Of a stretch of DNA of 64,000 nucleotides, positions 47,426-60,709 are shown piece after piece. Position 1 is the first letter of the stretch. Every line of letters starts with the position of its first letter. This stretch comes from Proteromonas lacertae (Eukaryota > Sar > Bigyra > Opalinata > Proteromonadidae). Below the pieces are notes generated by a model. It saw only the letters and a program-made list of their open reading frames with translations. It was not told the origin of the DNA and did no database searches. Both the position numbers and the translations under genes were made by a program. Location: positions 248,001 to 312,000 of the forward strand of contig NGBS01000583.1 in assembly GCA_002245135.1 (NCBI GenBank), read 5' to 3'.

Positions 47426-49128
47426 TTACTGCTGTATTTGATTTTGTTTTTTACCAGTATCAATAGCTTCTTTTAATTTCTTTAGTATTTCTTTATTATC
47501 TGGTTCAAATTGTGTTGCATCGAAAAAGGATTGAGCTGCATTTACATAATCCTTCAAATCCATATATATTTCACCTTTTCTATAGTGAGATTTAGCCCAT
47601 TTTGGATTTAATTTTATAGATTCTTCAATATCCTTTAAACCTTCATCATATTTCTTTATCAATCTATATGAAAGCGCTCTATTAGCAAATAAACTATTTA
47701 TGCAATAAAATAACAAAAATAATACATACATTTCACTATATGGGTTAATTTGTATAGCCTCAGTGTATAATTTAATAGCAGCATCATAATCTTTCTTAAC
47801 AAATGCAATATTACCCTGTTTCTTTAAATCTTCTGCTTTACTCTCCTCTTCTGGTGAAACATGTGGTTTTTGTTTTTCAACTTTTTCATCACTCCAAATA
47901 CCTAATTCCATTTGTTCATTTATTAATTCATCAAATAATTTATCTTCTTCTTCTTCTTTATTTTTATTGGTTAATTCTGTATATGGTAATAATAGTTTCA
48001 TTATCTCTTTATTCTTTCTTCCAGCTGCGAAATGAATTGGTTTTAATTTATGTTCAGTTGTTTCTATATTACATAATTCCTTGATATTGGATTGATTTAA
48101 GAATAATTTAATTCCTTCAAGATTACAGGCATCACATAGTATGTGGAGTGGAGTAACATTGTCATCTAAACATAACTAATAAATCAGTATAAATAAATAA
48201 ATATATTATTATATAAAATACTGTTAAGTCTGGTTTTACATTTAATAACAACTCAATTTCTTTTACATTTCCACTTACACATGCAAATATAATTGGCGTA
48301 CATTTATTATTATCTTTCAAATTCACATTTACTGGTATTGATAATAAATATTTCATAATTTCATATTGATTTGATTCTAAAGCGAAATGTAAAGGTGTTC
48401 CAATTAAACTATTCTCATTATAATCGAATTTCTTCTCCTCTATTAAATATTTCACTATTTCTAACTTATCACTAGAACAAGCATAATGTAATAATGATGA
48501 ATTATTGATTTTATCGTGTAATTGAATATCTGCATGATGACTTATTAAATAATGAAAAAGCTCTGAATTGTGGTTATTGAATACTAAAAATATGGGGGTT
48601 AAACCGTTATCATCTTGTAAGTTTACTGATTTTGGTGCTCGGTGTACTATAAACTTTGCTGCTGCTAGTTTATCGGCTTGAACTATGAAATGTAAAGCAC
48701 ATCTTCCATTTCCATCTCTTATATTCATTATAAACTATTTTAAAATAATAATTTATAAACATACATCTTCTTCACTTTTTGCTTCTTTACTTTGCATATA
48801 CACTTTCAACAATTTTTCAATCTTTTCAGTATCTCCTTCTATTGAAATATACTTAATGTAATACCTGTACAACAATTAATCCAGTCAACTACTTTCTGCT
48901 GCTCTCTACGCATTGTCGAGTGTTTATCACTGTCATCAACAGTAGGATTTGGCTAAAAATGCATAAAACAATGATTCATACAAACATGTTTTGTCCACTG
49001 CATTTAGTCTTCGCTCCACACAATCCACAAGCTTCACATTTACTACACCATTTGACATTAGGTTTGTGGCAATCTGTACAAATAGAAGGTTTATCTTCTA
49101 AAACCCAATTATGCTCATTCTTCCCCAT
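47426..49128 (-). CDS. Cys-rich N-terminus, ankyrin and TPR repeat protein
   Basis: 511 residues. A Cys-rich N-terminus (CTDCHKPNVKWCSKCEACGLCG, spread over about residues 17-40) could bind two zinc ions. Ankyrin repeats (about 100-330) include GRCALHFIVQADKLAAAKFIV, GLTPIFLVF and TPLHFALESNQYEIMKYLL. A TPR domain (about 390-500) has KKQGNIAFVKKDYDAAIKLYTEAIQ, LFANRALSY and AKSHYRKGEIYMDLKDY, the clamp-type TPR of Hsp70/Hsp90 co-chaperones. Introns of 29, 26, 30, 46 and 36 nt; the last is a multiple of three without a stop (about 47691..47726) and could be read through. Frame intact. Likely a chaperone adaptor; 82 nt from the divergent pyruvate kinase gene. Confidence 0.75.
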
Positions 49129-49210
49129 TTTCGAGATTGAATTTTATATTAATCAAACCTCAAGGCTTGATCCCATTTACTCGAATCGTTATTTTTTATT
49201 AATTATCGAA

Positions 49211-50865
49211 ATGAATCAATTAAGAGGTGGACATATTACGTATTTATTCTAATTCTTATTTTATTTTATAGACTTGATACTGTTCTTCAACCCTGTAGTA
49301 TAGAAGATAGAAAAACAAAGATTGTTGCTACTGTTGGACCTGCATCCAACTCTGTAGAGATGTTGTCAAAACTTATCGACGCTGGTGTCAACTGTGTACG
49401 TTTGAATTTCTCTCATGGCACTCACGAAGTATGTTTTTTTATAATTGATCATGAATATAGAGTCATGCAAAAGTTTTAGCAAATTTAACAGCTGCTATGA
49501 AAGAACATCCTCATAAACATGTATGAGATAACCCAATATTCGTAATTTTAAATAGATTGCTGTAATGCTTGATACTAAAGGACCAGAAATCCGTACAGGT
49601 TATTTAGTGAAGAGTCCAATAACAATAAAGAAGGGATCAATCGTTGAGTTAACAACAGATTATGAATTCAAAGGTAATGAAAAGAAAATAGCCATTAGTT
49701 ACAAGTCATTACCAAAATCAGTAAAAGTGGGTCAAAATATTTTAATTGCTGATGGTTCATTAGTTATGAAAGTAACTGAAATCTTACCTGATGGAGTGAA
49801 ATGTGAAGCTCAGAATGAAGCCAGTATTGGTGAAACTAAGAATTGCAATTTACCAGGTGTACATGTTGATTTACCTGTTGCTACTGAAAGAGATATTAAC
49901 GATTTACAGAAATTCGGAATTGCTCACAATGTTGATTATATAGCTGCATCATTTATTAGAAAACCAGAAGATATAGATCAATTACGTAAAATATTAGGTC
50001 CAAGAGGTAGACAAATCAAAATCATAGCAAAAATTGAAAATCAAGAAGGTTTAGAGAATTATGATGAAATTTTAAAGAAAACAGATGGTATTATGGTAGC
50101 TAGAGGTGATATGGGTATGGAAATCCCACCAGAAAAAGTATTTTTAGCTCAAAAGATGATGATTCGTAAAGCCAACTTAGTAGGTAAACCAGTTATTACA
50201 GCCACTCAGATGTTAGAAAGTATGATAACTCATCCAAGACCAACACGTGCAGAAGCATCTGATGTAGCTAATGCTGTATTAGATGGCAGTGATTGTGTTA
50301 TGTTGTCAGGTGAATCAGCTAATGGACAATATCCAATTGAAGCTGTTAGTATTATGGCTAGAATTGTATGTGAAGCTGAGAATACTATTAATTATGATCA
50401 TTTATATACAGCTATTCGTAATTCATCCTTAGCTGAAACTGGTCAATTGAGTATTGCTGAATCTATTGCTTCATCTGCTGTTAAATCTGCTTTAGATGTG
50501 AAAGCAAAGATAATTATTGTGTTAACTGAAACTGGTAGAACTGCTCAGTGTGTTGCAAAGTATAGACCACCAATGAGAATGGTTGTATTAACACCAAGTG
50601 AATCTACTGCAAGACAATGTGAAGGTTATATTAGAGGTGCTACTACTCGTGTTGTATATATATTATTTTATATTTATATCTTATATATCTTACATAGACT
50701 GGATCTATGATTGGAAGTGCCAGTTTGGTTGAGAATACTGGTTTCTGGTGTAAAGAACAAGGCTGGTGTGATACTGGTGATAACATTGTTGCTGTTTATG
50801 GCATGAAAGAAGCAATCAGTGGAATGACAGATACAGTTAAAATTTTCACTCTTCCAGCAAATTAA
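49211..50865 (+). CDS. Pyruvate kinase
   Basis: 503 residues, the usual length. Last step of glycolysis (PEP + ADP to pyruvate + ATP), cytosolic. Seen: [40 protein letters not shown], the catalytic region [39 protein letters not shown], and [18 protein letters not shown], plus the C-terminal allosteric domain. Introns 49249..49280-type (32 nt), one of 32 nt ending before AGTCATGC, one of 35 nt ending before ATTGCTGTA, and 50654..50697 (44 nt). Frame intact. Strong conservation makes it a good internal control: 1.5 kb of coding sequence without a frame break. Confidence 0.95.
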
Positions 50866-50981
50866 ATATATTATCTATTCTTTTGTTGAATTGCCTATAG
50901 TAATATGGGGGTTGTATGAGTTTAACTGAAAAATAAAAAAAATCTTTGTTCAAATGTTTGACCAGGTTTGATACTTTTGAA

Positions 50982-53900
50982 ATGAATCGATATGAAACGC
51001 AACATCATTGGTGTGGTATGGAACAATATATAATACATGCATATTCTAAAGTATCACAGTGACCTATTTTATTATAATATTAGGAAGAAGAAGATGATGA
51101 ACTCACAAATGCACTTAAAACAAACTCCGATTCAATTTTTTCTTGCAATTCTTGCCGAGAAAGTTTTATTAGAGCATATTCACAATTATCGATGATAGTA
51201 TGTTTCATATCTTCTTACGATGTAGCCAAAATTCCAATCATTGACGAATGAAGTTATATTGTCAATAACGAGTAATGTGCTTGACTCGCCGAATGTAAAC
51301 TCAGACATATTGACAAATTTTTTTAAAGCCTTGTGTAGTTTACCATTCTCTGTATTAATTATAATTAATACAGAATAAATAGGCTCTTTTGAATAATGAA
51401 GAAATAAAAGAAAAACTTACCAATAAAATCTTTACTTTGATAAGCCAAAAAACGATATTACAGTTTGATGATAAATCTGTACAACTTCTTTTAGCTTGTC
51501 CTATCCATCTTTTACGTTTTTATATTAGTCTGTCAACTGAAATTGATCCAATTTATCTTTTATCTGATTCTTTTTCATATCAGTGGTTATCTTTGATAGA
51601 AAGTAGAAATCCTGAAGCTAGTGAAATGGTATGGTGTTTGTTGCTAACATTAATAAATCATGAAGGATTTAGAGTAACAGATTCAATATATGAAAAGTTT
51701 CATACATTCTTTGATAGACAAATAAAAATCAGTACAGATCTATATCCCAATGGATTTTTAACATTTATTCTTCGTTTAAAGATGAATTATTATGATTTAT
51801 ACCACAAAATATTTGAAAATGAAGAACTCTCTACTTCATTAGTGATTGGTTGTTTATCAATGTGTTTTGTTAATAATATATTAATTCCAACAATGTTAAT
51901 TATAGAACAATTGTTAGAAAGTGATTTAGTGAAATATTCATTTATATTTGATCTTTTAAGCAAGTCATTTATTAGTTATAAACAAGGAGTATTGAATGTT
52001 ACATTTATATTGTATGCAAGAGAAACATTATTAGAAATATCGAAATTATTAAGAAAGGATCATTCATCAGCTCCATCAGAATTAAATACCAAATTACATG
52101 TTGAATTTAGAAATTATGTCAATATTCATAACTTTCCTTTTAACCCAGATTATGTGGAAGAGATATGGGATAAAATTAAACAAATTTATAACCATTATTT
52201 AGCATTACATACAAAAAACTATGATAATACTGATTTTTGGCTTGAATTGTCAAACTATATGTCAAATATTGAGTTATATCCTTTAAGCAATTTGTATTAT
52301 GATACTATTATTAATTGGATTTTAGAACCAATATGTTTTAAAGAATTATTATTTGATAGTTCATCTAAAGTCACTAAGTCATCTTATATTAATCTCTTTG
52401 ATGGAGTAATAATCAGTTTATTTAGTCAAAAGAAATGTACTAAATCATTATTATATACAATATTATTATTTCATTCATTATTCTATACTGAATCACACTC
52501 TATTCATGTATGGCTACCTGAGATTAATCCATATCCTTCAGAATGGATTATTGAACAAATTACTTGTGTCTTATTGAGTTCAATTCAATATGATACTTCT
52601 TATTCATATAATACATCAAAATCAGTAATTGAATTCTCAGTGAAGTTAGGAAATGTGTTAGTTAAATCAGATGAATGTTCTACTTATGTTACTACTTGGA
52701 TATTAGCTGTAAGAGATTGTTTAATCTTATATTCTGTTCAACATAAGAATGATATTTTACAACCATGTTTATTATCATTTCAAGCTTGGAAAAGATTTAC
52801 TTCAATGGAAGATTTAAAGGTATTATATGATAGTTTACAGGAATATATAAAAGTCTATCAAATGTCATTTTCTGTCTCTGAATTAAACGAATTACAAACA
52901 TTTATAACATCCATAAAACCACCAGATAGTATATTCAAAAGAGTAAAGCCATTTACACATGCAAAAATTGATACAAAGTTAATGACATTTAATCCGTTTT
53001 ATTCATATTATGATTCCGTTATTACATTTGAAGGTTTAGATGAAGAACATGAGCATTTAGATATATCTAATTGTTCTCCAAGAATACAAAATATCAAATT
53101 ATCCATGATATTCTCCTGTAAAGAGTGTTTTGATATATATGTTAATTCTCCTGATATATTTAAACAAAATACTCTACCAGCATTATCTTATTCCTTTACT
53201 GCTGCATTAGGATCAAAGAATTGTGAAGTTATTTCATTATGTTTGGATAATTTATATACATTTTCTTTAGAAGTATATATATTATTTATTTTAATTATTT
53301 TATAGTTTCTATTACATCCTCATATTCATGCTATGATTGATGTAGGAGTTCAAACATTAATCGAAAGTAATTATATATACAGACCACACAATCCACTCTC
53401 ATATTTACATAATTTCATATATTATCAAACCTTAAGAACTTATACTAGATTAACTACATCTATTACAGCAGTTGAATTAAGTGATACTTCTTATCTTGTT
53501 AATTCTTTGAAAAGAATTCATCCTTATAATGAGTTATTCCCATTTAATGTTATTGTGAATACACTAACAAGTTATATATCATCTAATAGAACAGTAATGA
53601 AAGATTCATTTGCTAGATTTGTTATTGAATTTGTTACTGTTGTGTTTGAAGGTAAACCAGATAACTCTATGTTTCAATCAGTATATATTATATTATATAC
53701 ATATTACTTTATATTTATTCGTATAGATTGGGTTTTTTTACAGTTTAGGTACAAAATCAAATTGGTATAATACACCATCATTGATAAGTGATTCATTTAA
53801 TGATTTACTAATCCGATCTGCCATGTCATTTCTAACTCATCCATTATTATCAGCTGAATCTAGTTCTATTCATATAGCTACTACTATATCGTATATTAGT

Positions 53901-55091
53901 CTATTGTGCAATAAAATAACAATACATCAAATATTGGATAATATTTTACAGAATGAAGTATTACCATCTCAAGTGATTTATATTTATTTATTATCATTCC
54001 TTACATTAACAGTATTAAGAATAGTTTTGCTAAAGTATATATTTATGTATATTCTTTGTATAGAAATGCGAATGATATAGTATTAACAGAATCAGATGAA
54101 TTGATTGATGAAGTGTTACAGTACAATTTATGTAATTTACATCCAAGAAATGACATTTTAAAAACCGTTCAATGGTTCATTAGAAAGTTATGGAATAATC
54201 TCGTTGAATTTCACAATTTGTTCTTTAATATTAAACAAGAAGAAGGTTCATTCAGTGCATTTTACACTTCTGTTGCAATTGTTACATCCCATTTAATAGT
54301 TTTATCATTTCCTTATATAAGTAAAGATGTTATTAGTGTTTTGTGTGGTGTTGATACAATCAATTTAGTTGTTAATGGTATATATATATATATATATAAT
54401 ATTATCTAATTATATTTAAAATAATAGATATTTTAGATGTTGATGTAGAAGAAAGCAAACAAGCTTCGCTCTTCTTTTATAGTTGTGCTAAAGATATAAT
54501 ATATGAAAGACCATATGATAATTACTTTGATTTCTTAGTTGGAGGTTTATTCTTTCACTGTATCACAAGTAATGATGAAAATAATGCAATGTGGAAAATT
54601 GTATTTGAAGGACCATATCCATTAACAGTTATATTAAATGCAGTTTCAACTACTTTAGATTATATTCCTTATGTTCACAAATCTACTGATTATGGATTAT
54701 CATTATTAAAGTTTGTAATTAGAGTGATGGAGAAAATAGATAAATCACAATGTAATGTGAATGAATCATCAGATTTTAGTGGATGGATCCATTATCTTAC
54801 TGAATCAATTCAATATCCAAATATTACATGTGTTGAACAATGGATTAAGTGTTTTGTTCGATTATTTGTAGTATGTTTTTTTTATAGTTTATTTTCTAAT
54901 AGATATGGGTAAATTTTTATACCCCTGATCAAATTATATCGTTTATAGATATGTACAATATTTATTATAATATTTACACTGAGAGATATCAGTATCAATT
55001 ACCTTCTCTTACAGTTTCGCAATTTCTGCCAAATGTAAAGAGAAAATTGGATAGTTTATCGAAACAACCGAAAGGATATCTTCCTATATAG
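50982..55091 (+). CDS. Large helical-repeat protein, uncharacterised
   Basis: About 1,260 residues. A short N-terminal CNSC pair is followed by an extended alpha-helical region rich in Leu, Ser and Tyr, resembling ARM/HEAT solenoids such as importin-beta relatives or nucleoporins, without a recognised signature. Introns: first exon boundary near 51015 (best model 51016..51087), then 28 nt (about 51198..51225), 31 nt (about 51351..51381), 53273..53305 (33), 46 nt (about 53683..53728), 29 nt (about 54034..54062), 54378..54427 (50) and 32 nt (about 54871..54902). Exons sum to a multiple of three and the frame is intact to the TAG at 55089. The first intron is the least certain; its acceptor may be either of two close AG sites. 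Confidence 0.6.
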
Positions 55092-55153
55092 TAATTATCA
55101 TTATATATAATATAATATAACACTCTCACCCAATAAAAACAAATGTTGTATAA

Positions 55154-55856
55154 TTAATTATCGTTTTTGTTGTATGTATGATTAAATATTATTTTTACAT
55201 CTGAATATGTACAATTATTTAATAATAGAGGATGTTTTGGAAGAAATGGAGTAATTACAACTTCCATTTCATTAGTTTTCTTTTTATAACTAATATTGTA
55301 TAGAATTACATTGAAAATAAACATCAATTCAACGAATATCACTATCTCTTTTGGTTCGATCAATTTCTTCTTCTCATTTTTGTCATTTTCTGTAACTGTG
55401 ATTGTTTTCTCCTCCTCTTCAATCAAACCACATTGATCACTCTTCATTACATCATAGTATATTATTTTATTGGCATAATTACATCTATTTGAGAAATTAA
55501 ATTCTATTCTTTCTAAATATTTGGAAGTAGCTAGAAATTATGTTGATAATTTAACGTACTTTCTTTGAATTTGTAACATTCAGCATCACATTTAAACGAC
55601 ATACACAAATATAGTGTAAAATCCCTCAAAATGTTTCTATATTTAAACTCACCTTTTTCATTAAGCTTAATATAGTCAATTGAATTTGCATATTGAGCAA
55701 ACGCTTCAACATTTGTCTTAATCTTTTGATATTCATCAACATATCTAAAAATACACTCATAATAGTAAATATCTACCCATAAATCGTTATGCTTTTATCA
55801 CTCCTAACCCCAGATACAAAAAGAAAGAGAAGAAAAACAAAAGTGATCATTTTCAT
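55154..55856 (-). CDS. Secreted or type I membrane protein, uncharacterised
   Basis: 213 residues. Signal peptide MKMITFVFLLFLFVSGV, then a helical lumenal part with four Cys (CMSFKCDAEC, CNYA), an acidic linker, a hydrophobic segment (IVIFVELMFIFNVILY) and a basic tail (KKKTNEM). Introns of 32 nt (about 55742..55773) and 29 nt (about 55531..55559). Frame intact. The membrane segment fits a p24-like or small type I protein, but p24 signatures are not clear. The start codon is 48 nt from the divergent mL41 gene. Confidence 0.55.
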
Positions 55857-55904
55857 TATGAACAAGCTTTTGCTTGAATTACATTTTTTAATTTCAATTT
55901 TTCA

Positions 55905-56279
55905 ATGTTTAAAGCAGGTTTAGAATTATTAGATATAAATATATCTGCATTTACTGTATTTATTAAGATATTTATAGTAATAGGGATGTGTTAGATCAAA
56001 GATTGGGTATGGAGCAACAAAAAGAATAGTTTATACTAGTAAAAAGGGAAATAAAAACTTCTATAAAGGAAAGGGAGCAAATAAAGGAGGATTACATACA
56101 TGCACAGGTATATAATTAACAAAGTTTATGGTTTTAGGTAAATATCAATTTTCTACTACTCAAGGTGATGAAAGATTCACTATTATTGCACCTGATCTTA
56201 CGGGATTCAAAGTATGTTATTTTCATCTACAATTACTTAGCTTAAACCATATGTAGCACCAACAACACCAAAAGTGTAA
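55905..56279 (+). CDS. MRPL41: Mitochondrial ribosomal protein mL41
   Basis: 95 residues. Component of the large mitochondrial ribosomal subunit. Basic N-terminus (MFKAGLELL), then the family signature KKGNKNFYKGKGANKGG, TGKYQF, and FTIIAPDLTGFKLKPYVAP. Introns 55956..55983 (28 nt), 56108..56137 (30 nt) and 56212..56240 (29 nt). Exons total 96 codons. Frame intact. The match to MRPL41/YmL27 is by the NKNFYKGKG and L(T/K)GFKLKPYV motifs. Confidence 0.8.
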
Positions 56280-56352
56280 TAAAACAGGCGTTATATATAA
56301 ATTAATAACTGTTAATTTTTATAATCGTTATGTATATAAATATACTGAGAAT

Positions 56353-59300
56353 TTAACCAATATCTTTTGGTTCTTCTATTAATTCATAATCCAAAGCAGG
56401 AGCACAATTAGGTTTTGTCTTCCTTAACTCTTCAATACCTGTATAATACTCAGACAGCATTGAACAATAACCAGCAATTGACTGATAAGCATAAGGGTAA
56501 TACTTCCTGCTAAAATACTCATAATTCTTTGTCTTCAATGTTTTAATTATATTTATAATATAATGTTCACATACATTGGTAATATAAGTTGCTGATTGAA
56601 TATATTGAGAAGAAGGTTTTGAAGAAGTTGACATTAACTTATAATAATCATCACTAATAGCATCGACTATTTCTCTACCAATTGCTTCTTCTTTAGTAGC
56701 ATCATAATACAATTTATTTCTATTTTCATATTGTGCAAAAACAGTTTCTGATCTTTTCATTAAATAACTATCAGTTACACACGGTAATTGTGACCTACAT
56801 CCTGTTACTGTACGAAATACAATAATCATATGAGTACATTGTCTAACTTCATCATCCCAATGACAGAATAAGTGTAGAAATACTTGTTTATTTAACACTG
56901 TTTTCACCAATAATTTCTCCCAGAATTTGAAAGGGAATGTAAATGCTAATTTGTAGAATAATGTTAAAACTTTCATTGTGATTTGATATTGAGGTTGTGT
57001 TAGTAATAATCGGCAATATTCTCCAAACATATCAATATCAAAGTACTTATTAATATCATATTCAGAATTATCTATATAAACAACATAATTAATATATATA
57101 TATATATATATATATACTTTCAGTTTTTACACCTTCATCTGTATAATATACACCTATATATTCTCTCAATACCAAATTAATCCATTCTTCTATCCAATCA
57201 AATATCAAATTCACATTTTTGGCATCATTTGAATTCATTGTTTCCATTATTAATTTTATACAAATGTTAAACATATTCTTATTATACAATACTGCTTTAA
57301 TACATGATAATACAGAACCACGTGCTCTATTAGTATCAGGTAGGACTAAATGCCTTTTTGGACCTCTTTTTCTTTCCTGTCTTTCTAAATTCATTAATCT
57401 AACTTGTCTTGCTAATGCGATAATTAATATAGGAAATGGTATTAAAACATCATTATAACCACTAATTATTGACCAATTACAATCACCTCTTGTTATGTTA
57501 TAAATGTGATTATGATAAGATAATAAGAAATGACTGTAAAACTCACCATCTGTATTTAATAAGTGTAAATATGGTAAAGGTTTGTTTAATAATACTTGGT
57601 AAGGCTGCATGAATAAATCCCACTTATATAAGGAAGGATGTTCCAATATGTATTTATTGTTACTGTCATCATCTAATTCTTCTAATGACATTGCTGATTT
57701 AGATAATCGAGAATTCCTTCTTTCTCTTAAAATTTCTTCTAATTTTACTTCTTTTACTTCTCTACTTCCTTTCAACTTTTGACTTAATTCTGTTTGGATT
57801 TCTGGTTCTACACTGACTTTACCAAATTTGAATATATTACCAATCATTGTTACTGATTTATCAGATGGAGTTAATGGAGTCATTGGTGCAATGTTAATAT
57901 TTTCATCATTCTCATTCATTGTATTATAATTAATTCTTAAGTGTTTGGATACTTCATCATTAGGTATTGAAGTAACAGTTACTTTAGGAGTTTCTCTTCT
58001 TCTACCTGTATTTAACGATTTATATTCAATAGAACGAGGAGTGTCACTTCGATCAACACCAGCGAATGATATTGGAGGAACAATAGCATCAGAAACATTC
58101 GATTTACAATCTTCTTTACCATTATAATTATTAATACCCATTGATGATGTAGGAGTTCTAAGTTTTGGTGGTTCTAATATATTAGGAGGAGGAATTTGTA
58201 ATGGTCTTTCAGATTCATCAATAGGATCAGTTAAATCATCTTCCACTATACTATGTCTCTTTGTGGGTGTCATACACTTTGCATTCGCTTGAATCTGTGA
58301 TATTTTACCTGAATAGGGAACTATTGATGTTTTCTTTTTGTTCTTCGAAGATGATGTATCACTATCTGAATTTTCTGTCATTTCTGTATCACTTATTTCT
58401 GGAACACTTTTTAAATCACTTAAAACATGAGCGGATAATGCATTTGCACTGATTGTTGATTGGAGTTTTAATATTGATTTATTATTGCTATTAGCATTTG
58501 GATCACTTTGAAAATTATTATAATTATTATTGTTGCTATTGCTATGACCATATTTTCCATATTTATTGTTTGTATTTGGAAATCCATTTCCACCAACTAT
58601 CGAATATCTAGAAGAAGCAATACCATTATCATCCAACGTAATTGATAATGTATTTTGAATTGGACGGTTTGTAAATACATGAGTCATTTCTGGTGCAATT
58701 TGTAGTTCTTTTAATAATAACTTATGAGGTGCATCTGTTGTTTCAATACTATCTTGTAATGATTGTAATATAACATTTTGAAGGAATGGAAATCGGAAAA
58801 ATGATATTGCTAATACGGTTGTACAGAACTGATATTTTGATTGAGTATCAAACTGTAAGGCTCTTTCACCTTCTAATAAATTGCATACATACATATAGGA
58901 ACTTTGTAATAGATTTAAATATCGACTTATTATTTTGGAATCTTCTTCGCTTAGGTGAGGATTAGCTGTGTGAGCATATCCAAATTGTTCTAATGCAAAT
59001 TCATGGCGTTCCATTATATCAACCATCATCTCACAAATTGTATCACTTGTTGCTGGTAATAAACCCTATTAATTGCATTATTATTATATTAATTTTATAC
59101 TGGTAAATTAAGTAGTTGGAGTAATTGACTCCACAAGTCTAGTAAAGAATTTCGAGCTATCGTTAGTTGAGAAGGATTTTTGTAACTATTCACATTTTTA
59201 TTAAATAAGAATTATACATATAAAGACGACAATGAATACTTTCACGAATCTCAGGCATTAGTTCAATCTTGCTTTGAGCAGGTGTTGTATTTGAACAGAT

Positions 59301-59533
59301 TTTTTGAATCTGTTTTATTACTCTCATTTGAAATAAATTCTATCATAAACATAACTAATCTATACTGGATCAGTAGGACGCTTGAATGCATTTACAATTC
59401 TGACTAATAATCGCCACATGCGACCCATTCTAATGTTATGATTCAAATTTGTTGGCTTTGTAGAGTTTAAATTAATAAAACGAGAATAAGAAACGAGCAA
59501 ATTTTTGAGATGATTTATCCAATCAAAACACAT
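56353..59533 (-). CDS. Large helical protein, uncharacterised (1013 residues)
   Basis: N-terminal (about 1-250) and C-terminal (about 650-1013) helical regions flank a Ser/Asn/Pro-rich disordered middle with phosphorylation-like TPLTPSDKS sites. Conserved-looking blocks: MERHEFALEQFGY...LSEEDSKIISRYLNLLQ, KAVLYNKNMFNICIKLIMET, and LFCHWDDEVRQCTHMIIVFRTV. The first is faintly like STRIPAK STRIP/Far11 proteins, but I cannot establish it. Introns 26 nt (about 59341..59366 region), 32, 35 nt (59066..59100 region) and 46 nt (57072..57117). Exons sum to 1014 codons and the frame is intact. No membrane segment or signal peptide. Confidence 0.6.
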
Positions 59534-59880
59534 TATAATCTAAATGTAAATGATGATTATTAAGAGTATACAATTACGAAACTCATTATGTATTATACAT
59601 AATTATGATTTCTTGTTACTTTTATTATTATTATACTTTTGAAATGCTTTTTTGATATTTCTTTTTTCTTTTTTTAAAGTATTCCTTATATATTAATCAA
59701 CTCATAAGAGGAGAATATTTCTAAAAATGATTTTTATCTCTAATTTATCTACAATTTCTTTCACTTTTCTTTTCTTTTATCTAATTTATTTTTTGATATA
59801 TTTAACTTTTAATAGATTTAAATATTTTAACGGGTTGTTATAATCTGTAACTCTTTATATCAAAGCTTTTTATCCTCTTT
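59534..59880. other. AT-rich intergenic region
   Basis: About 350 nt with long T runs (near 59660-59690 and 59780-59800). No coding frame, RNA gene or repeat family recognised; contains the promoter of the 1013-residue protein gene. Confidence 0.4.
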
Positions 59881-60557
59881 CTTTCATTCCAATATCTATT
59901 CAAATATGAAAATTATATTAAAATAATAGAATACTAAATAGTTTATATGAATAATCTTCGACAAATTTGTTTATATATTTACATATTATCTCAATTTCTT
60001 CATCTCCAATTGGATTATTAACAACCAATTGACCAAATCACACTTTTATCATTATATTCAGGGCTTTTAAGGCAGATTTAATATACTCTCAAATCTTCAT
60101 CTTTTCTAAATAAATCCAAAAATGAATCACATATCTTTCTATAATCATATTCATCTACTAAGACATTCGAACTCTTTAAATTACCTACAGCTAAACCATA
60201 TTCACTCAATTTATCAAAATATTACATAATGAACATACCATCCTACAGATATCAAATCTTAAAATGTGTTTAAAATGAACTTATATGAATTTTCTGTATT
60301 TGAAATGAATATAGGTATTTATTACAATAATCGCACAATTTTGAGTTATTGTCACAGAACTTTTGATTTTATTTTATCAACATTCAATACTTTAATCACC
60401 TTTACATCATCTTGAAGTTGTACAATCAAATCTACTTCATTACTACTCTTTTCTACTCTTTCTTTTGTCTATAAAATTAACTATATAACAATACTTCCAA
60501 ATTTGCGGTATTATGTTTTAATATCTCTTCTATCTCATCAAATAATTGAGAAGACAT
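59869..60557 (-). CDS. Interrupted coding region, hypothetical protein
   Basis: The ATG at 60557 opens MSSQLFDEIEEILKHN, and a 26-nt intron (gtattg...tatag) joins TKERVEKSSNEVDLIVQLQDDV. After KSKVL the frame stops (TGA at about 60352), yet coding-like segments continue in shifting frames: KHILRFDICRM, SEYGLAVGNLKSSNVLVDEYDY, FLDLFRKDEDLRVY, then NPIGDEEIEIICKYINKFVEDY after a further shift, ending past an intron near 59885-59925. I could not find introns that join all of them. At least three changes are needed, again mostly of the skip-one type. Either another heavily frame-broken gene like EFL1 or a decaying gene. Family not recognised. Confidence 0.35.
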
Positions 60558-60709
60558 TATTTATGTGTATTAGAATGTATTAAACTGTATTTTTTTATTT
60601 TGTTTATTCCTTCTCAGTTTATTGGTTATTCTGTAAGTTTATCAAAAACATATTTAAGAAGCAAAAACATAGCAAAATAATGTTTCATAATTTCTTAATG
60701 TTTTTATTA

